Assembly (NCBI RefSeq): GCF_009861505.1
Contig: NZ_WTFT01000022.1
Location: forward strand, 80,537 to 144,536
Length of the DNA stretch: 64,000 nucleotides
Direction: 5' to 3'
Source: Pseudomonas izuensis
GTDB lineage: Bacteria; Pseudomonadota; Gammaproteobacteria; Pseudomonadales; Pseudomonadaceae
Position 1 is the first letter of the stretch; each line of letters begins with the position of its first letter. A program made the translations under genes and the position numbers. A model generated the notes under the pieces. That model saw only the letters and a list, made by a program, of their open reading frames with translations. It was not told the DNA's origin and did no database searches. This document shows positions 41,007 through 50,206 of this stretch, piece by piece.

Positions 41007-42835
41007 CGATCTTTCTCCGAAGATTTCAACCACCATGCACTCAGGCCCAGGGTGTAGGGCGGCGTGGTGACGAAGGCGAACCGGTTACGGTAGGCCAGGC
41101 GGTGATAATTGAGGTACCAGTTGGGAATGATGTAGTGCTGCCATAACAGCACCCGGTCGAGCGCCTTGCCGGCGGCGACTTGATCATCGCGGGTCTTGGC
41201 CGCCAGCAATTGGTCGAGCAGTTGATCGACTACCGGACTGGCGATGCCGGCGTAGTTCTTGCTGCCTTTGACCGCGGCCTGGCTGGAATGGAAGTACTGC
41301 CATTGTTCCAGGCCAGGGCTGAGGGTTTGATTCAGCGTCATCAAAATCATGTCGAAATCGAACTGGTCGAGGCGCTGCTTGTATTGGGCGCGGTCGACCG
41401 TACGCAGGCTGGCATCGATGCCGATGCTGGCGAGGTTCTCGACGTAGGGCTGGAGGATGCGTTCCAGATTCGGGTTGACCAGCAGGATTTCCACGCGCAA
41501 CGGTTGCCCGGCGCCGTTCTGCAAGCGCTGGCCGTTGAGTTTCCAGCCGGCTTCGGCCAGCAGGCCCAGGGCCTTGCGCAGGGTGTCCCGGGGAATGCCG
41601 CGGCCCTGGGTCTGCGGCAGGTTGAATGGCTGCGTGAATAATCTGGCGGGCAACTGCTCGTGCCAGGGCTTGAGCAACAGCCATTCATGGCCGACCGGCA
41701 AACCGGTGGCCGAGAATTCACTGTTGGGGTAGTAACTCAGCGCGCGCTTGTAGGCCCCGCTGAACAGCGTGCGGTTGGTCCACTCGAAGTCGAACATCAA
41801 TCCCAGCGCTTCACGGACTTTGGTGTCGGAAAACGTGGCGCGTCGGCTGTTCATGAACAGCCCCTGGGTCTGAGTCGGGATCTGATGCTGGATCTGCGCC
41901 TTGATCACGTCGCCACGGCGTATCGCCGGGAAGTTGTAGCCGTTGTCCCAGTTCTTCGCCTGATGCTCGATATAGATGTCGAACTCGCCGGCCTTGAAGG
42001 CTTCGAACGCCACATCGCTGTCGCGGTAAAACTCAACTTCCATGCGGTCGAAATTGTACTTGCCGCGATTGACCGGCAGGTCTTTGCCCCAGTAATCCTT
42101 GACCCGTTCGAACACGATCTGCCGCCCTGGCGTGACCGAAGTAATGCGGTACGGCCCGCTGCCCAGCGGCGGCTCAAAGGTGGTCGCCTTGAAATCACGA
42201 CCTTTCCAGTAATGCTGCGGCAGCACCGGCAACTCGCCCAGGCGCAGGATCAGCAATGGATTGCCGGCACGCTTGAACACGAAACGAATGCGCTGCGGAT
42301 TGAGGATGTCGACCCGCAACACCTCCTGCAAGTTGGTGCGGTACTGTGGATGGCCTTCCTTGAGCAGCAAGCGATAGGAGAACGCCACGTCGTAGGCGGT
42401 GATCGGGACGCCATCGTGGAAGCGTGCTTCGGGACGCAGGTTGAACACCACCCAGCTACGGTCCTCGCTGTATTCCACCGATTGGGCGATCAAGCCATAA
42501 CTGGAGGTCGGCTCATCCCCGGACGGCGCGTACTGACCGGTGCCGACCATCAGCGGTTCATTGAGCTCGTTGATACCGTATTGCAGGAAGTTCGGCGTGG
42601 TAACCGGGCTGGTGCCCTTGAAAGTGTAGGGGTTGAGCGTATCGAACGTGCCAAACGCCATCACCCGCAACGTACCGCCCTTGGGCGCTTGCGGGTTGAC
42701 CCAGTCGAAGTGGGTAAATCTGGCCGGGTACTTGAGCGTGCCGAACTGCGCATAACCATGGCTTTCGCTGATCGTCGCACTTGCGGTGGAGCTCAAGGCC
42801 AGGCTGATCAGGAGCGAGAGGAGGGCAGGCTTCAA
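41003..42835 (-). CDS. nppA1: Extracellular solute-binding protein, family 5 (first binding protein of the operon)
   Basis: About 610 residues if translation begins at the TTG at 42835, which opens directly on a signal peptide (LKPALLSLLISLALSSTASA). No ATG exists between the stop-free upstream stretch and the mature protein; the frame runs back through a REP element, which cannot be coding. A weak GGA lies eight bases before the TTG. Hallmarks are HFDWVNPQAPKGGTLRV, RFHDGVPITAYDVAFSY and GSGPYRI. First gene of nppA1A2BCD. Confidence 0.88.
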   Translation of the reverse strand: MKPALLSLLISLALSSTASATISESHGYAQFGTLKYPARFTHFDWVNPQAPKGGTLRVMAFGTFDTLNPYTFKGTSPVTTPNFLQYGINELNEPLMVGTGQYAPSGDEPTSSYGLIAQSVEYSEDRSWVVFNLRPEARFHDGVPITAYDVAFSYRLLLKEGHPQYRTNLQEVLRVDILNPQRIRFVFKRAGNPLLILRLGELPVLPQHYWKGRDFKATTFEPPLGSGPYRITSVTPGRQIVFERVKDYWGKDLPVNRGKYNFDRMEVEFYRDSDVAFEAFKAGEFDIYIEHQAKNWDNGYNFPAIRRGDVIKAQIQHQIPTQTQGLFMNSRRATFSDTKVREALGLMFDFEWTNRTLFSGAYKRALSYYPNSEFSATGLPVGHEWLLLKPWHEQLPARLFTQPFNLPQTQGRGIPRDTLRKALGLLAEAGWKLNGQRLQNGAGQPLRVEILLVNPNLERILQPYVENLASIGIDASLRTVDRAQYKQRLDQFDFDMILMTLNQTLSPGLEQWQYFHSSQAAVKGSKNYAGIASPVVDQLLDQLLAAKTRDDQVAAGKALDRVLLWQHYIIPNWYLNYHRLAYRNRFAFVTTPPYTLGLSAWWLKSSEKDR

Positions 42836-42916
42836 GTAATGAATCCGATCCAGGCGGCTTGGGCTTTGTGGCCCGTACAGTAACAGCTTGTATGGACAGG
42901 AAAAAGACGGGGAATT

Positions 42917-43016
42917 TGTAGGAGCTGGCTTGCCAGCGATGGTCGTTAACGAATACGCGTGTTGATGGGTTAACCGCGTCGCTCGTGAGTGCTTCGCTGG
43001 CAAGCCAGCTCCTACA
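42917..43016. repeat. REP inverted pair
   Basis: Arms 42917-42939 and 42994-43016 (TGTAGGAGCTGGCTTGCCAG type) between mltD and the start of the npp operon, which leaves only about 80 bases for the npp promoter. Confidence 0.88.
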
Positions 43017-43040
43017 AGGGGGAGGCAAGTCTCCCGGACA

Positions 43041-43072
43041 AAAAAAGCCCCTGAAAATCAGGGGCTCTTTTT
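43041..43072 (-). terminator. Intrinsic terminator of mltD
   Basis: AGCCCCTGA (43046-43054) and TCAGGGGCT (43058-43066) with A- and T-runs; it begins at the mltD stop codon (43071-43073), so the hairpin starts almost directly after it. Confidence 0.9.
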
Positions 43073-44519
43073 AGTGCGGATTCGATACCGTGAGCATCTG
43101 ACCTGGTTTCAGCGCCTGGCCAACCCGCGGGTTCCAGCGCTTGAGGTGCTGCATTTCTACGTTGAAGCGCTTGGCTACGATGTACAACGAGTCACCTTGC
43201 TGAACCTTGTATTGGGACTGCGGCTTTTTCGACTCGCCCTTGGTTTTGGCGTTGGCCGCGACCACGGTATTGATGCGCCCGGCGCTACGTTTGCTGGTGT
43301 CCTGCATGACCAGGGTCTGGCCAGGCTTGAGATTTTTGCCGCTCAGCTTGTTCCAGCGTTGCAAGTCCTTGACGTCGACGTCGTTGGCCTTGGCGATGGA
43401 CCCGAGGCTGTCGCCACGCTTGACCCGGTAGTTGCGTTTGACACTCGCCACCCGGGTGTCGTCGGCGCCGTCGAAGACCGGCTTGAGCGATTTCTTGCTG
43501 ATCAACTCTTCCGGACGCATGGTTTGCAGGCTGGTGGTCAGCAGCTGCGCCTTGGACGTCGGAACCAACAAATGCTGGGGACCGTCGATGGTGGTGCGCT
43601 GCTTGAAGGCCGGGTTCAGCTGGAACAGTTCGTCTTCGTCGATGTTGGCCACCGCAGCCACCTTGGACAGGTCCATGCGCTGGTTGATCTCGACGACCTT
43701 GAAATACGGTTCGTTGGCGATCGGGTTGAGGTTGACGCCATAGGCTTCCGGCGCCAGTACCACTTGCGACAGTGCGAGCAACTTCGGCACATAGGCCTGG
43801 GTTTCGGCAGGCAGGGGCAGGTTCCAGTAATCGGTCGGCAAGCCCAGCCTTTCATTACGCTCAATGGCCCGGCTGACCGTACCTTCACCGGCGTTGTAAG
43901 CCGCCAGGGCCAACAGCCAGTCGCCGTTGAACATGTCGTGCAGGCGGGTCAGGTAGTCCATTGCGGCAGTGGTCGAAGCGGTGATGTCGCGACGGCCATC
44001 ATAGAAACGGGTCTGACGCAGGTTGAAGTAACGCCCGGTGGACGGGATGAACTGCCACAAGCCAACCGCATCGGCCCGGGAATAGGCCATCGGGTTGTAG
44101 GCGCTTTCAATCACCGGCAGCAGCGCCAGTTCCAGCGGCATGTTGCGTTCTTCAAGGCGTTCGACGATGTAATGAATGTAGAGGCTGCCGCGTTCGCCGG
44201 CGTTTTCGAGAAAGGACGGATTGCTGGCGAACCACAGGCGCTGTTGCTCGATGCGCGGGTTGACACCCAGACCGTCCTGCAGCTGGAAGCCCTGGCGCAT
44301 GCGCTCCCAGACATCCTGCGGAATCTGCGGGCTCGGCTTTTCGCTGAGCCAGATCGGCTTCTGCTTGGCGCGCGCGGCAATATTCGGAGTGTGCGCCGCA
44401 TCGGTCTGCGGCACATGGCTGGAACAGCCCGCCAATGTCGCGGACACAGCCACCGCTATGGCTTGCGCCAGGCGGGTCAAAGCATCCGAATTGATGGCTT
44501 TACGAATAGAGGACGACAT
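43071..44519 (-). CDS. mltD: Membrane-bound lytic murein transglycosylase D with LysM repeats
   Basis: A 482-residue outer-membrane lipoprotein. The lipobox is SATLAGC near residue 31. The SLT catalytic domain (about 110-260) has LLPVIESAYNPMAYSRADAVGLWQF with the catalytic glutamate and ALAAYNAGEGTVSRAI. Two clear LysM modules follow (YRVKRGDSLGSIAKANDV and YKVQQGDSLYIVAKRFNV), with a weaker one possible near 310. It cleaves peptidoglycan glycan strands to 1,6-anhydromuramyl ends. Divergent-free context: gloB lies upstream on the same strand, 99 bases away. Confidence 0.93.
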   Translation of the reverse strand: MSSSIRKAINSDALTRLAQAIAVAVSATLAGCSSHVPQTDAAHTPNIAARAKQKPIWLSEKPSPQIPQDVWERMRQGFQLQDGLGVNPRIEQQRLWFASNPSFLENAGERGSLYIHYIVERLEERNMPLELALLPVIESAYNPMAYSRADAVGLWQFIPSTGRYFNLRQTRFYDGRRDITASTTAAMDYLTRLHDMFNGDWLLALAAYNAGEGTVSRAIERNERLGLPTDYWNLPLPAETQAYVPKLLALSQVVLAPEAYGVNLNPIANEPYFKVVEINQRMDLSKVAAVANIDEDELFQLNPAFKQRTTIDGPQHLLVPTSKAQLLTTSLQTMRPEELISKKSLKPVFDGADDTRVASVKRNYRVKRGDSLGSIAKANDVDVKDLQRWNKLSGKNLKPGQTLVMQDTSKRSAGRINTVVAANAKTKGESKKPQSQYKVQQGDSLYIVAKRFNVEMQHLKRWNPRVGQALKPGQMLTVSNPH

Positions 44520-44618
44520 TGGCTGGAAGTAAGTTCCGGGCAAAAATGTCGGGCGATTCTAGAAAGCGCACCCCTAACGGTCAACCATTCATGGTTTTCG
44601 TACCATCGTGCAAGCTGT

Positions 44619-45386
44619 TTAGAACTTGTCTTTCCAAGCCCTCAGCGTCGCAAAAACCATATCGGGCGCAGAGTTATCGGTGCCGGTCCGTTCGTCCGCT
44701 TTTTCTTTAACGGATGTTTCAGCCGCACGCAAAAATGGATTTGTGCGTTTTTCCAGGCCCACCGTGGACGGCAGCGTGATGATTCCGGCTTCCCGTTGCC
44801 GGGTGACGGTGGCCAAGCGTACGAGGGTGTCCGGGTTGCCCGGTTCCACGGCGGCGGCGAAGCGCAGGTTGCTCAGGGTGTACTCATGGGTGCAGTACAC
44901 CTGCGTATCTTCGGGAAGCGCGGCAAGGCGTGACAACGAGCTGTACATTTGTTGGGGCGTGCCTTCGAACAGGCGCCCGCAACCGGCCGCGAACAGGGTA
45001 TCGCCACAGAACAGCAGGCCGGGGCGATAATAGGCAATATGTCCCAGGGTATGACCCGGCACGGCGATGATCTCGAAGTCATGGCCCAGCACATGGATGC
45101 GATCGTTATCCTTGAGCGCGATGTCTCGCCCCGGGATGCTCTCGCTGGCAGGACCGTAGACGTTCGCGTCCGTCGCTTTCTTCAACTGTTCGACGCCGCC
45201 GACGTGGTCATGGTGATGGTGAGTGATCAGAATATCGCTGAGTACCCAGCCTGGATTTGCCGTGAGCCAGGCCTGTACGGGCGCGGCATCGCCCGGGTCG
45301 ACCACCGCGCAGCGCCGGGTACTGGGGTCTTGTAACAACCAGATGTAGTTGTCGGTAAAGGCGGGCAGGGCACTGATCTGTATCAT
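44619..45386 (-). CDS. gloB: Hydroxyacylglutathione hydrolase (glyoxalase II)
   Basis: A 255-residue metallo-beta-lactamase-fold enzyme that hydrolyses S-lactoylglutathione in methylglyoxal detoxification. The dinuclear metal site is THHHHDHVGG near residue 51; further ligands come from VPGHTLGH, FCGDTLF and CTHEYT. The ATG at 45386 begins MIQISALPAFTDNYIW as in the family. Divergent from the methyltransferase gene over 65 bases, a conserved gloB-yafS arrangement. Confidence 0.95.
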   Translation of the reverse strand: MIQISALPAFTDNYIWLLQDPSTRRCAVVDPGDAAPVQAWLTANPGWVLSDILITHHHHDHVGGVEQLKKATDANVYGPASESIPGRDIALKDNDRIHVLGHDFEIIAVPGHTLGHIAYYRPGLLFCGDTLFAAGCGRLFEGTPQQMYSSLSRLAALPEDTQVYCTHEYTLSNLRFAAAVEPGNPDTLVRLATVTRQREAGIITLPSTVGLEKRTNPFLRAAETSVKEKADERTGTDNSAPDMVFATLRAWKDKF

Positions 45387-45451
45387 CGTCGGATTCGCCA
45401 AGCGGAAAACAATGGCGCATCTTAGAACTTCCTGGCGCGTTGGAGAATGCA

Positions 45452-46210
45452 ATGACCGATAAAGCGTTCGCTCAGGCCGATCCTGACTGGCTGGCATTGA
45501 TCAGCGCGGCCCGTGAGTGGTTGTCCGGACCTCTCGGGCAATTCTTGCTGGATGAAGAACGGCGCATGCTCGAAGAAGAGCTGGGGCGCTTTTTCGGCGG
45601 CTATCTGGTGCATTACGGTCCTTCGGCCCAGACACCGCCCTCGGCGCCGCAGGTGCAGCGCAATGTGCGCCTGGGGGCACCGCTGCCGGGAGTCGAGATC
45701 GTCTGCGAGGAGCAGGCCTGGCCGCTGAGCGAGCACGCCGCCGATGTGGTGGTGTTGCAGCACGGCCTGGATTTCTGCCTGTCACCCCACGGCTTGCTGC
45801 GCGAAGCCGCGAGCAGTGTGCGGCCCGGCGGGCATCTGGTGATCATCGGGATCAACCCCTGGAGCAGTTGGGGTTTGCGTCATGTGTTTGCTCAGGATGC
45901 GTTGCGCAAGGCCCGCTGCATTTCTCCATCGCGGGTGGCCGACTGGCTGAATCTGCTGGGTTTCGCGCTGGAGAAACGCCGCTTCGGGTGCTATCGTCCG
46001 CCGCTTGCTTCGCCCGCCTGGCAGACGCGTCTGGCCGGTTGGGAGCGCAAGGCCGGTGACTGGCAATTGTCCGGAGGCGGCTTCTATTTATTGGTCGCGC
46101 GCAAGATCGTGGTGGGCTTGCGGCCGGTCCGTCAGGAACGCCGCGAACCAATGGGCAAATTGATTCCCTTGCCGATGGCCAAGGTCAACCGCCGCCGCAT
46201 CGAACCGTAA
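45452..46210 (+). CDS. YafS-like SAM-dependent methyltransferase
   Basis: A 252-residue protein resembling class I methyltransferases of the YafS type. Acidic/glycine features are poor in motif I, but PLSEHAADVVVLQHGLDF and VRPGGHLVIIGINPWSSWGL match later motifs. Gene order gloB-yafS-rnhA-dnaQ is conserved from Escherichia coli to Pseudomonas. The target is not known. The ATG at 45452 has GGAG six bases upstream. Confidence 0.85.
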   Translation: MTDKAFAQADPDWLALISAAREWLSGPLGQFLLDEERRMLEEELGRFFGGYLVHYGPSAQTPPSAPQVQRNVRLGAPLPGVEIVCEEQAWPLSEHAADVVVLQHGLDFCLSPHGLLREAASSVRPGGHLVIIGINPWSSWGLRHVFAQDALRKARCISPSRVADWLNLLGFALEKRRFGCYRPPLASPAWQTRLAGWERKAGDWQLSGGGFYLLVARKIVVGLRPVRQERREPMGKLIPLPMAKVNRRRIEP

Positions 46211-46304
46211 TACCCACTTTAATATTTCCGGCCGGGATTTTCCCCGGTCTCGGGCGTCGTCGATCACCGATCGGCGAGCCACCGCATTTTCTGGATAGAT
46301 TGGC

Positions 46305-46757
46305 ATGAACGATAGCGTAGAACTGTTCACCGATGGCGCCTGCAAAGGCAATCCTGGCCCTGGTGGCTGGGGCGCGTTGCTGGTGTGCAAGGGCGTTGAA
46401 AAGGAACTCTGGGGCGGCGAAGCCAACACCACCAACAATCGCATGGAGCTGATGGGCGCGATCCGCGGCCTGGAAGAGCTCAAGCGCCCCTGCGACGTGC
46501 TGCTGGTGACCGACTCCCAGTACGTGATGAAAGGCATCAACGAGTGGATGGCCAACTGGAAAAAACGCGGTTGGAAAACCGCGGCGAAAGAACCGGTGAA
46601 AAACGCTGACCTGTGGAAGATGCTCGACGAACAGGTCAACCGTCACAACGTCACCTGGAAGTGGGTACGCGGGCACATCGGCCACCACGGCAACGAACGG
46701 GCCGACCAACTGGCCAATCGTGGCGTGGATGAAGTGCGCGGGTTCAAGCAGGCTTGA
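46305..46757 (+). CDS. rnhA: Ribonuclease HI
   Basis: A 150-residue enzyme that cuts RNA in RNA-DNA hybrids. The catalytic acids are in LFTDGACKGNPGPGGWG (Asp10), NNRMELMGAI, TDSQYVMKGI and GNERADQLA, all intact, and the basic protrusion WKKRGWKTAAKEPVKN is present. Between the YafS-like gene and dnaQ as in enterobacteria, but separated from dnaQ by a REP pair. Confidence 0.97.
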   Translation: MNDSVELFTDGACKGNPGPGGWGALLVCKGVEKELWGGEANTTNNRMELMGAIRGLEELKRPCDVLLVTDSQYVMKGINEWMANWKKRGWKTAAKEPVKNADLWKMLDEQVNRHNVTWKWVRGHIGHHGNERADQLANRGVDEVRGFKQA

Positions 46758-46780
46758 CTCCGATGCATCGTGGCGCGGCC

Positions 46781-46875
46781 AATCGCGAGCAGGCTCGCTC
46801 CCACATTTGATCTTCGTCGCCCGCGGATCCTGTGTATGCCTCCAATCCAGTGTGGGAGCGAGCCTGCTCGCGATT
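46781..46875. repeat. REP inverted pair
   Basis: Arms 46781-46805 and 46851-46875 (ATCGCGAGCAGGCTCGCTCC type), splitting rnhA from dnaQ. Confidence 0.88.
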
Positions 46876-46962
46876 GGGGCGACACGGTGTATCTGAAAGA
46901 CCCTGGCGAGCGTGTTAACATCGCCGCTTTTGCAAGAATGACCCGTTGAGAGCTGAGCACTG

Positions 46963-47721
46963 ATGGCCACCAGATCCGTTGTACTCGATACCGAAACCAC
47001 CGGCATGCCGGTGACCGACGGCCACCGGATTATCGAAATCGGTTGTGTCGAGTTGATCGGTCGGCGCCTGACGGGCCGGCATTTTCACGTTTACCTGCAA
47101 CCGGACCGCGAAAGTGACGAAGGCGCCATCGGCGTCCACGGCATCACCAACGAATTCCTGGTGGGCAAGCCGCGTTTCGCCGAGGTGGCCGAAGAATTCT
47201 TCGAGTTCATCAAGGGCGCGCAGCTGATCATCCACAACGCGGCGTTCGACGTTGGCTTCATCAACAACGAATTCGCCCTGATGGGCCAGCACGATCGTGC
47301 GGACATCACGCAACACTGTTCGATCCTCGACACCCTGATGATGGCCCGGGAACGTCACCCGGGGCAGCGCAACAGCCTTGATGCCCTGTGCAAGCGCTAT
47401 GGCGTCGACAACTCAGGCCGTGAACTGCACGGCGCCTTGCTCGACTCGGAGATCCTCGCCGACGTTTACCTGACCATGACCGGCGGCCAGACCAGCCTGT
47501 CTCTGGCCGGCAATGCGTCCGATGGCAATGGCTCCGGTGAAGGCGCGGACAATTCGGCCACTGAAATTCGTCGGCTGCCGGCTGACCGCGCGCCAACCCG
47601 CATCATTCGCGCCAGTGAAGACGATCTGGCCCGACACGCGGCGCGCCTGGAAATCATCAGCAAATCCGCGGGTGGACCGGCGCTGTGGTTGCAATTGGCC
47701 GAGGCTGAAGCACAGGCCTGA
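46963..47721 (+). CDS. dnaQ: DNA polymerase III epsilon subunit, 3'-5' proofreading exonuclease
   Basis: A 252-residue DEDDh exonuclease. Motifs are VLDTETTGM (residues 7-15), IIHNAAFDVGFINNEF near 88 and HGALLDSEILADVYL near 158 with the catalytic histidine. The C-terminus (about 190-252) is the flexible tether that binds the alpha polymerase. It proofreads replication errors. Confidence 0.96.
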   Translation: MATRSVVLDTETTGMPVTDGHRIIEIGCVELIGRRLTGRHFHVYLQPDRESDEGAIGVHGITNEFLVGKPRFAEVAEEFFEFIKGAQLIIHNAAFDVGFINNEFALMGQHDRADITQHCSILDTLMMARERHPGQRNSLDALCKRYGVDNSGRELHGALLDSEILADVYLTMTGGQTSLSLAGNASDGNGSGEGADNSATEIRRLPADRAPTRIIRASEDDLARHAARLEIISKSAGGPALWLQLAEAEAQA

Positions 47722-47734
47722 CGTACCACGCATT

Positions 47735-47802
47735 TGTGGGAGCATAGCTTGCTCGCGATGGCGTCTGTGAAATCGCCATCGCGGGCAAGCCTTGCTCCCA
47801 CA
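47735..47802. repeat. REP inverted pair, imperfect
   Basis: TGTGGGAGCATAGCTTGCTC at 47735 and an inverse copy ending 47802, with several differences between arms; follows the dnaQ stop by 13 bases. Confidence 0.8.
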
Positions 47803-47936
47803 GAGAGCGGTCAGTGGCCACAAATGGGTGCGACAACTGACCCGCTTTGGGGCGTTGCGCTCGCCACATCCGCTTCAACCCTCTACCCTGAGGTGATTGG
47901 CAGGCTCTGGTCTGCCGCCTCGGGACACTGAGCCAC

Positions 47937-50192
47937 ATGTATAAAGATCTGAAATTCCCGGTCCTGATCGTCCATCGCGACATCAAGGCCGATACCGTCG
48001 CCGGTGATCGCGTGCGGGGTATCGCCCAAGAGCTGGAGCAGGAAGGTTTCAGCATCGTCTGCGCGGTGAATTACACCGAGGGGCGCCTGGTCGCGTCGAC
48101 GCATCACGGTCTTTCGTGCATGTTGATCGCGGCGGAAGACGCCAGCGCCCATTCTCATTTATTACAGAATATGGCCGAGCTGATCGGGTTGGCGCGAGTG
48201 CGTGCGCCAGACTTGCCGATCTTCGCCCTGGGCGAACAAGTGACCCTGGAAAACGCGCCCGCCGACGCCATGGCCGAACTCAATCAGTTGCGCGGGATTC
48301 TCTACCTGTTCGAAGACACCGTACCTTTTCTCGCAAGGCAGGTGGCGCGGGCTGCGCGCAAGTACCTGGACGGGTTGCTGCCGCCGTTCTTCAAGGCGCT
48401 GGTGCAACACACCGCTGATTCCAACTATTCGTGGCACACCCCCGGTCATGGCGGGGGCGTGGCGTATCACAAAAGTCCTGTGGGGCAGGCGTTTCACCAG
48501 TTCTTCGGTGAAAACACCCTGCGTTCGGATTTGTCGGTCTCGGTGCCGGAACTCGGTTCGCTGCTGGATCATACCGGACCGCTGGCCGAGGCCGAGGCTC
48601 GCGCAGCGCGCAACTTCGGCGCCGATCACACCTTTTTCGTGATCAATGGCACCTCGACCGCCAACAAGATTGTCTGGCACTCCATGGTCGCCCGCGATGA
48701 CCTGGTGCTGGTGGACCGCAACTGCCACAAGTCAGTGCTGCACTCGATCATCATGACCGGCGCCATCCCGCTGTACCTGTGCCCTGAGCGCAATGAGCTG
48801 GGAATCATCGGCCCGATTCCGCTGAGCGAGTTCAGCCCGGAATCGATTCGCGCCAAGATCGACGCCAGCCCGCTGACCAGGGGCCGGACGCCCAAGGTCA
48901 AACTGGCGGTGGTCACCAATTCGACGTATGACGGTCTTTGCTACAACGCCGAGCTGATCAAGCAGCAACTGGGCACCAGTGTCGAAGTGCTGCACTTCGA
49001 TGAGGCCTGGTACGCTTACGCGGCGTTCCATGAGTTTTTCGCCGGGCGCTACGGCATGGGCACCTCACGCAGTGACGACAGCCCGCTGGTATTCACCACC
49101 CATTCCACCCATAAGCTGTTGGCTGCATTCAGTCAGGCATCGATGATCCACGTACAGGACGGTGGCATGCGGCAGCTGGACCGTGATCGCTTCAACGAAG
49201 CGTTCATGATGCACATCTCCACGTCGCCGCAGTACGGCATCATCGCCTCGCTGGACGTCGCTTCGGCGATGATGGAAGGCGGGGCCGGGCGTTCACTGTT
49301 GCAGGAAATGTTCGACGAAGCCCTGAGTTTTCGTCGGGCGCTGGCCAATCTGCGCCAGCACATCGCAGCCGATGACTGGTGGTTTTCCATCTGGCAGCCG
49401 CCGTCGGTGGAAGGTATCGACCGTGTGGTGACAGAGGACTGGCTGCTGCAACCGAAGGACGACTGGCACGGCTTTGGCGATGTGACCGACGATTACGTGT
49501 TGCTCGATCCGATCAAGGTCACTCTGGTGATGCCTGGCCTGACCGCAGGCGGCGCCCTCAGCGAGCGCGGAATTCCCGCGGCGGTTGTCAGCAAGTTCCT
49601 CTGGGAACGTGGCCTGGTGGTGGAAAAAACGGGCTTGTATTCGTTCCTGGTGTTGTTCTCCATGGGCATCACTAAGGGCAAATGGAGCACGCTGCTCACC
49701 GAACTGCTGGAGTTCAAGCGCAGTTACGATGCCAACGTCAGCCTGTCGACGTGCCTCCCCTGCGTGGCGCAGGAGAATCTCGCACGCTATCAGGGCATGG
49801 GCCTGCGTGATCTGTGCGATCAGTTGCACGCTTGTTATCGCAGCAATGCCACGGCCAAACATCTCAAGCGCATGTACACCGTGCTGCCGGAGATCGCCAT
49901 GAAACCGGCAGACGCCTATGATCAATTGGTGCGTGGCGAAGTCGAGGCGGTGTCGATCGACGCCCTGGATGGGCGTATCGCTGCCGTGATGCTGGTGCCG
50001 TACCCGCCGGGGATTCCGCTGATCATGCCCGGCGAACGCTTTACCGAGGCGACCCGCTCGATCATCGACTACCTCGCGTTTGCTCGCACGTTCGACAGCA
50101 GTTTTCCGGGGTTCGTCGCCGATGTGCACGGCTTGCAACACGAAGATGAGGGCAATGGACGGCACTACACCGTCGATTGCATCAAGGAATGA
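47937..50192 (+). CDS. ldcA: Orn/Lys/Arg decarboxylase, probable lysine decarboxylase
   Basis: A 751-residue PLP enzyme of the bacterial Orn/Lys/Arg decarboxylase family, the same length as Pseudomonas aeruginosa LdcA (PA1818), which lies at the same place after dnaQ. It has an N-terminal response-regulator-like wing domain (1-130), TPGHGGGVAYHKSPVG near residue 164, the PLP lysine Lys393 in THSTHKLLAAFSQAS, and a C-terminal domain. It should decarboxylate lysine to cadaverine, though ornithine or arginine activity cannot be excluded. A GNAT gene follows by 14 bases. Confidence 0.88.
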   Translation: MYKDLKFPVLIVHRDIKADTVAGDRVRGIAQELEQEGFSIVCAVNYTEGRLVASTHHGLSCMLIAAEDASAHSHLLQNMAELIGLARVRAPDLPIFALGEQVTLENAPADAMAELNQLRGILYLFEDTVPFLARQVARAARKYLDGLLPPFFKALVQHTADSNYSWHTPGHGGGVAYHKSPVGQAFHQFFGENTLRSDLSVSVPELGSLLDHTGPLAEAEARAARNFGADHTFFVINGTSTANKIVWHSMVARDDLVLVDRNCHKSVLHSIIMTGAIPLYLCPERNELGIIGPIPLSEFSPESIRAKIDASPLTRGRTPKVKLAVVTNSTYDGLCYNAELIKQQLGTSVEVLHFDEAWYAYAAFHEFFAGRYGMGTSRSDDSPLVFTTHSTHKLLAAFSQASMIHVQDGGMRQLDRDRFNEAFMMHISTSPQYGIIASLDVASAMMEGGAGRSLLQEMFDEALSFRRALANLRQHIAADDWWFSIWQPPSVEGIDRVVTEDWLLQPKDDWHGFGDVTDDYVLLDPIKVTLVMPGLTAGGALSERGIPAAVVSKFLWERGLVVEKTGLYSFLVLFSMGITKGKWSTLLTELLEFKRSYDANVSLSTCLPCVAQENLARYQGMGLRDLCDQLHACYRSNATAKHLKRMYTVLPEIAMKPADAYDQLVRGEVEAVSIDALDGRIAAVMLVPYPPGIPLIMPGERFTEATRSIIDYLAFARTFDSSFPGFVADVHGLQHEDEGNGRHYTVDCIKE

Positions 50193-50206
50193 GGACCTAT
50201 CCGAGT

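Noticed and set aside
39774..42883. Long plus-strand frames opposite the two solute-binding genes
   Set aside because: Both binding proteins are intact family members on the minus strand; the plus frames are shadows.
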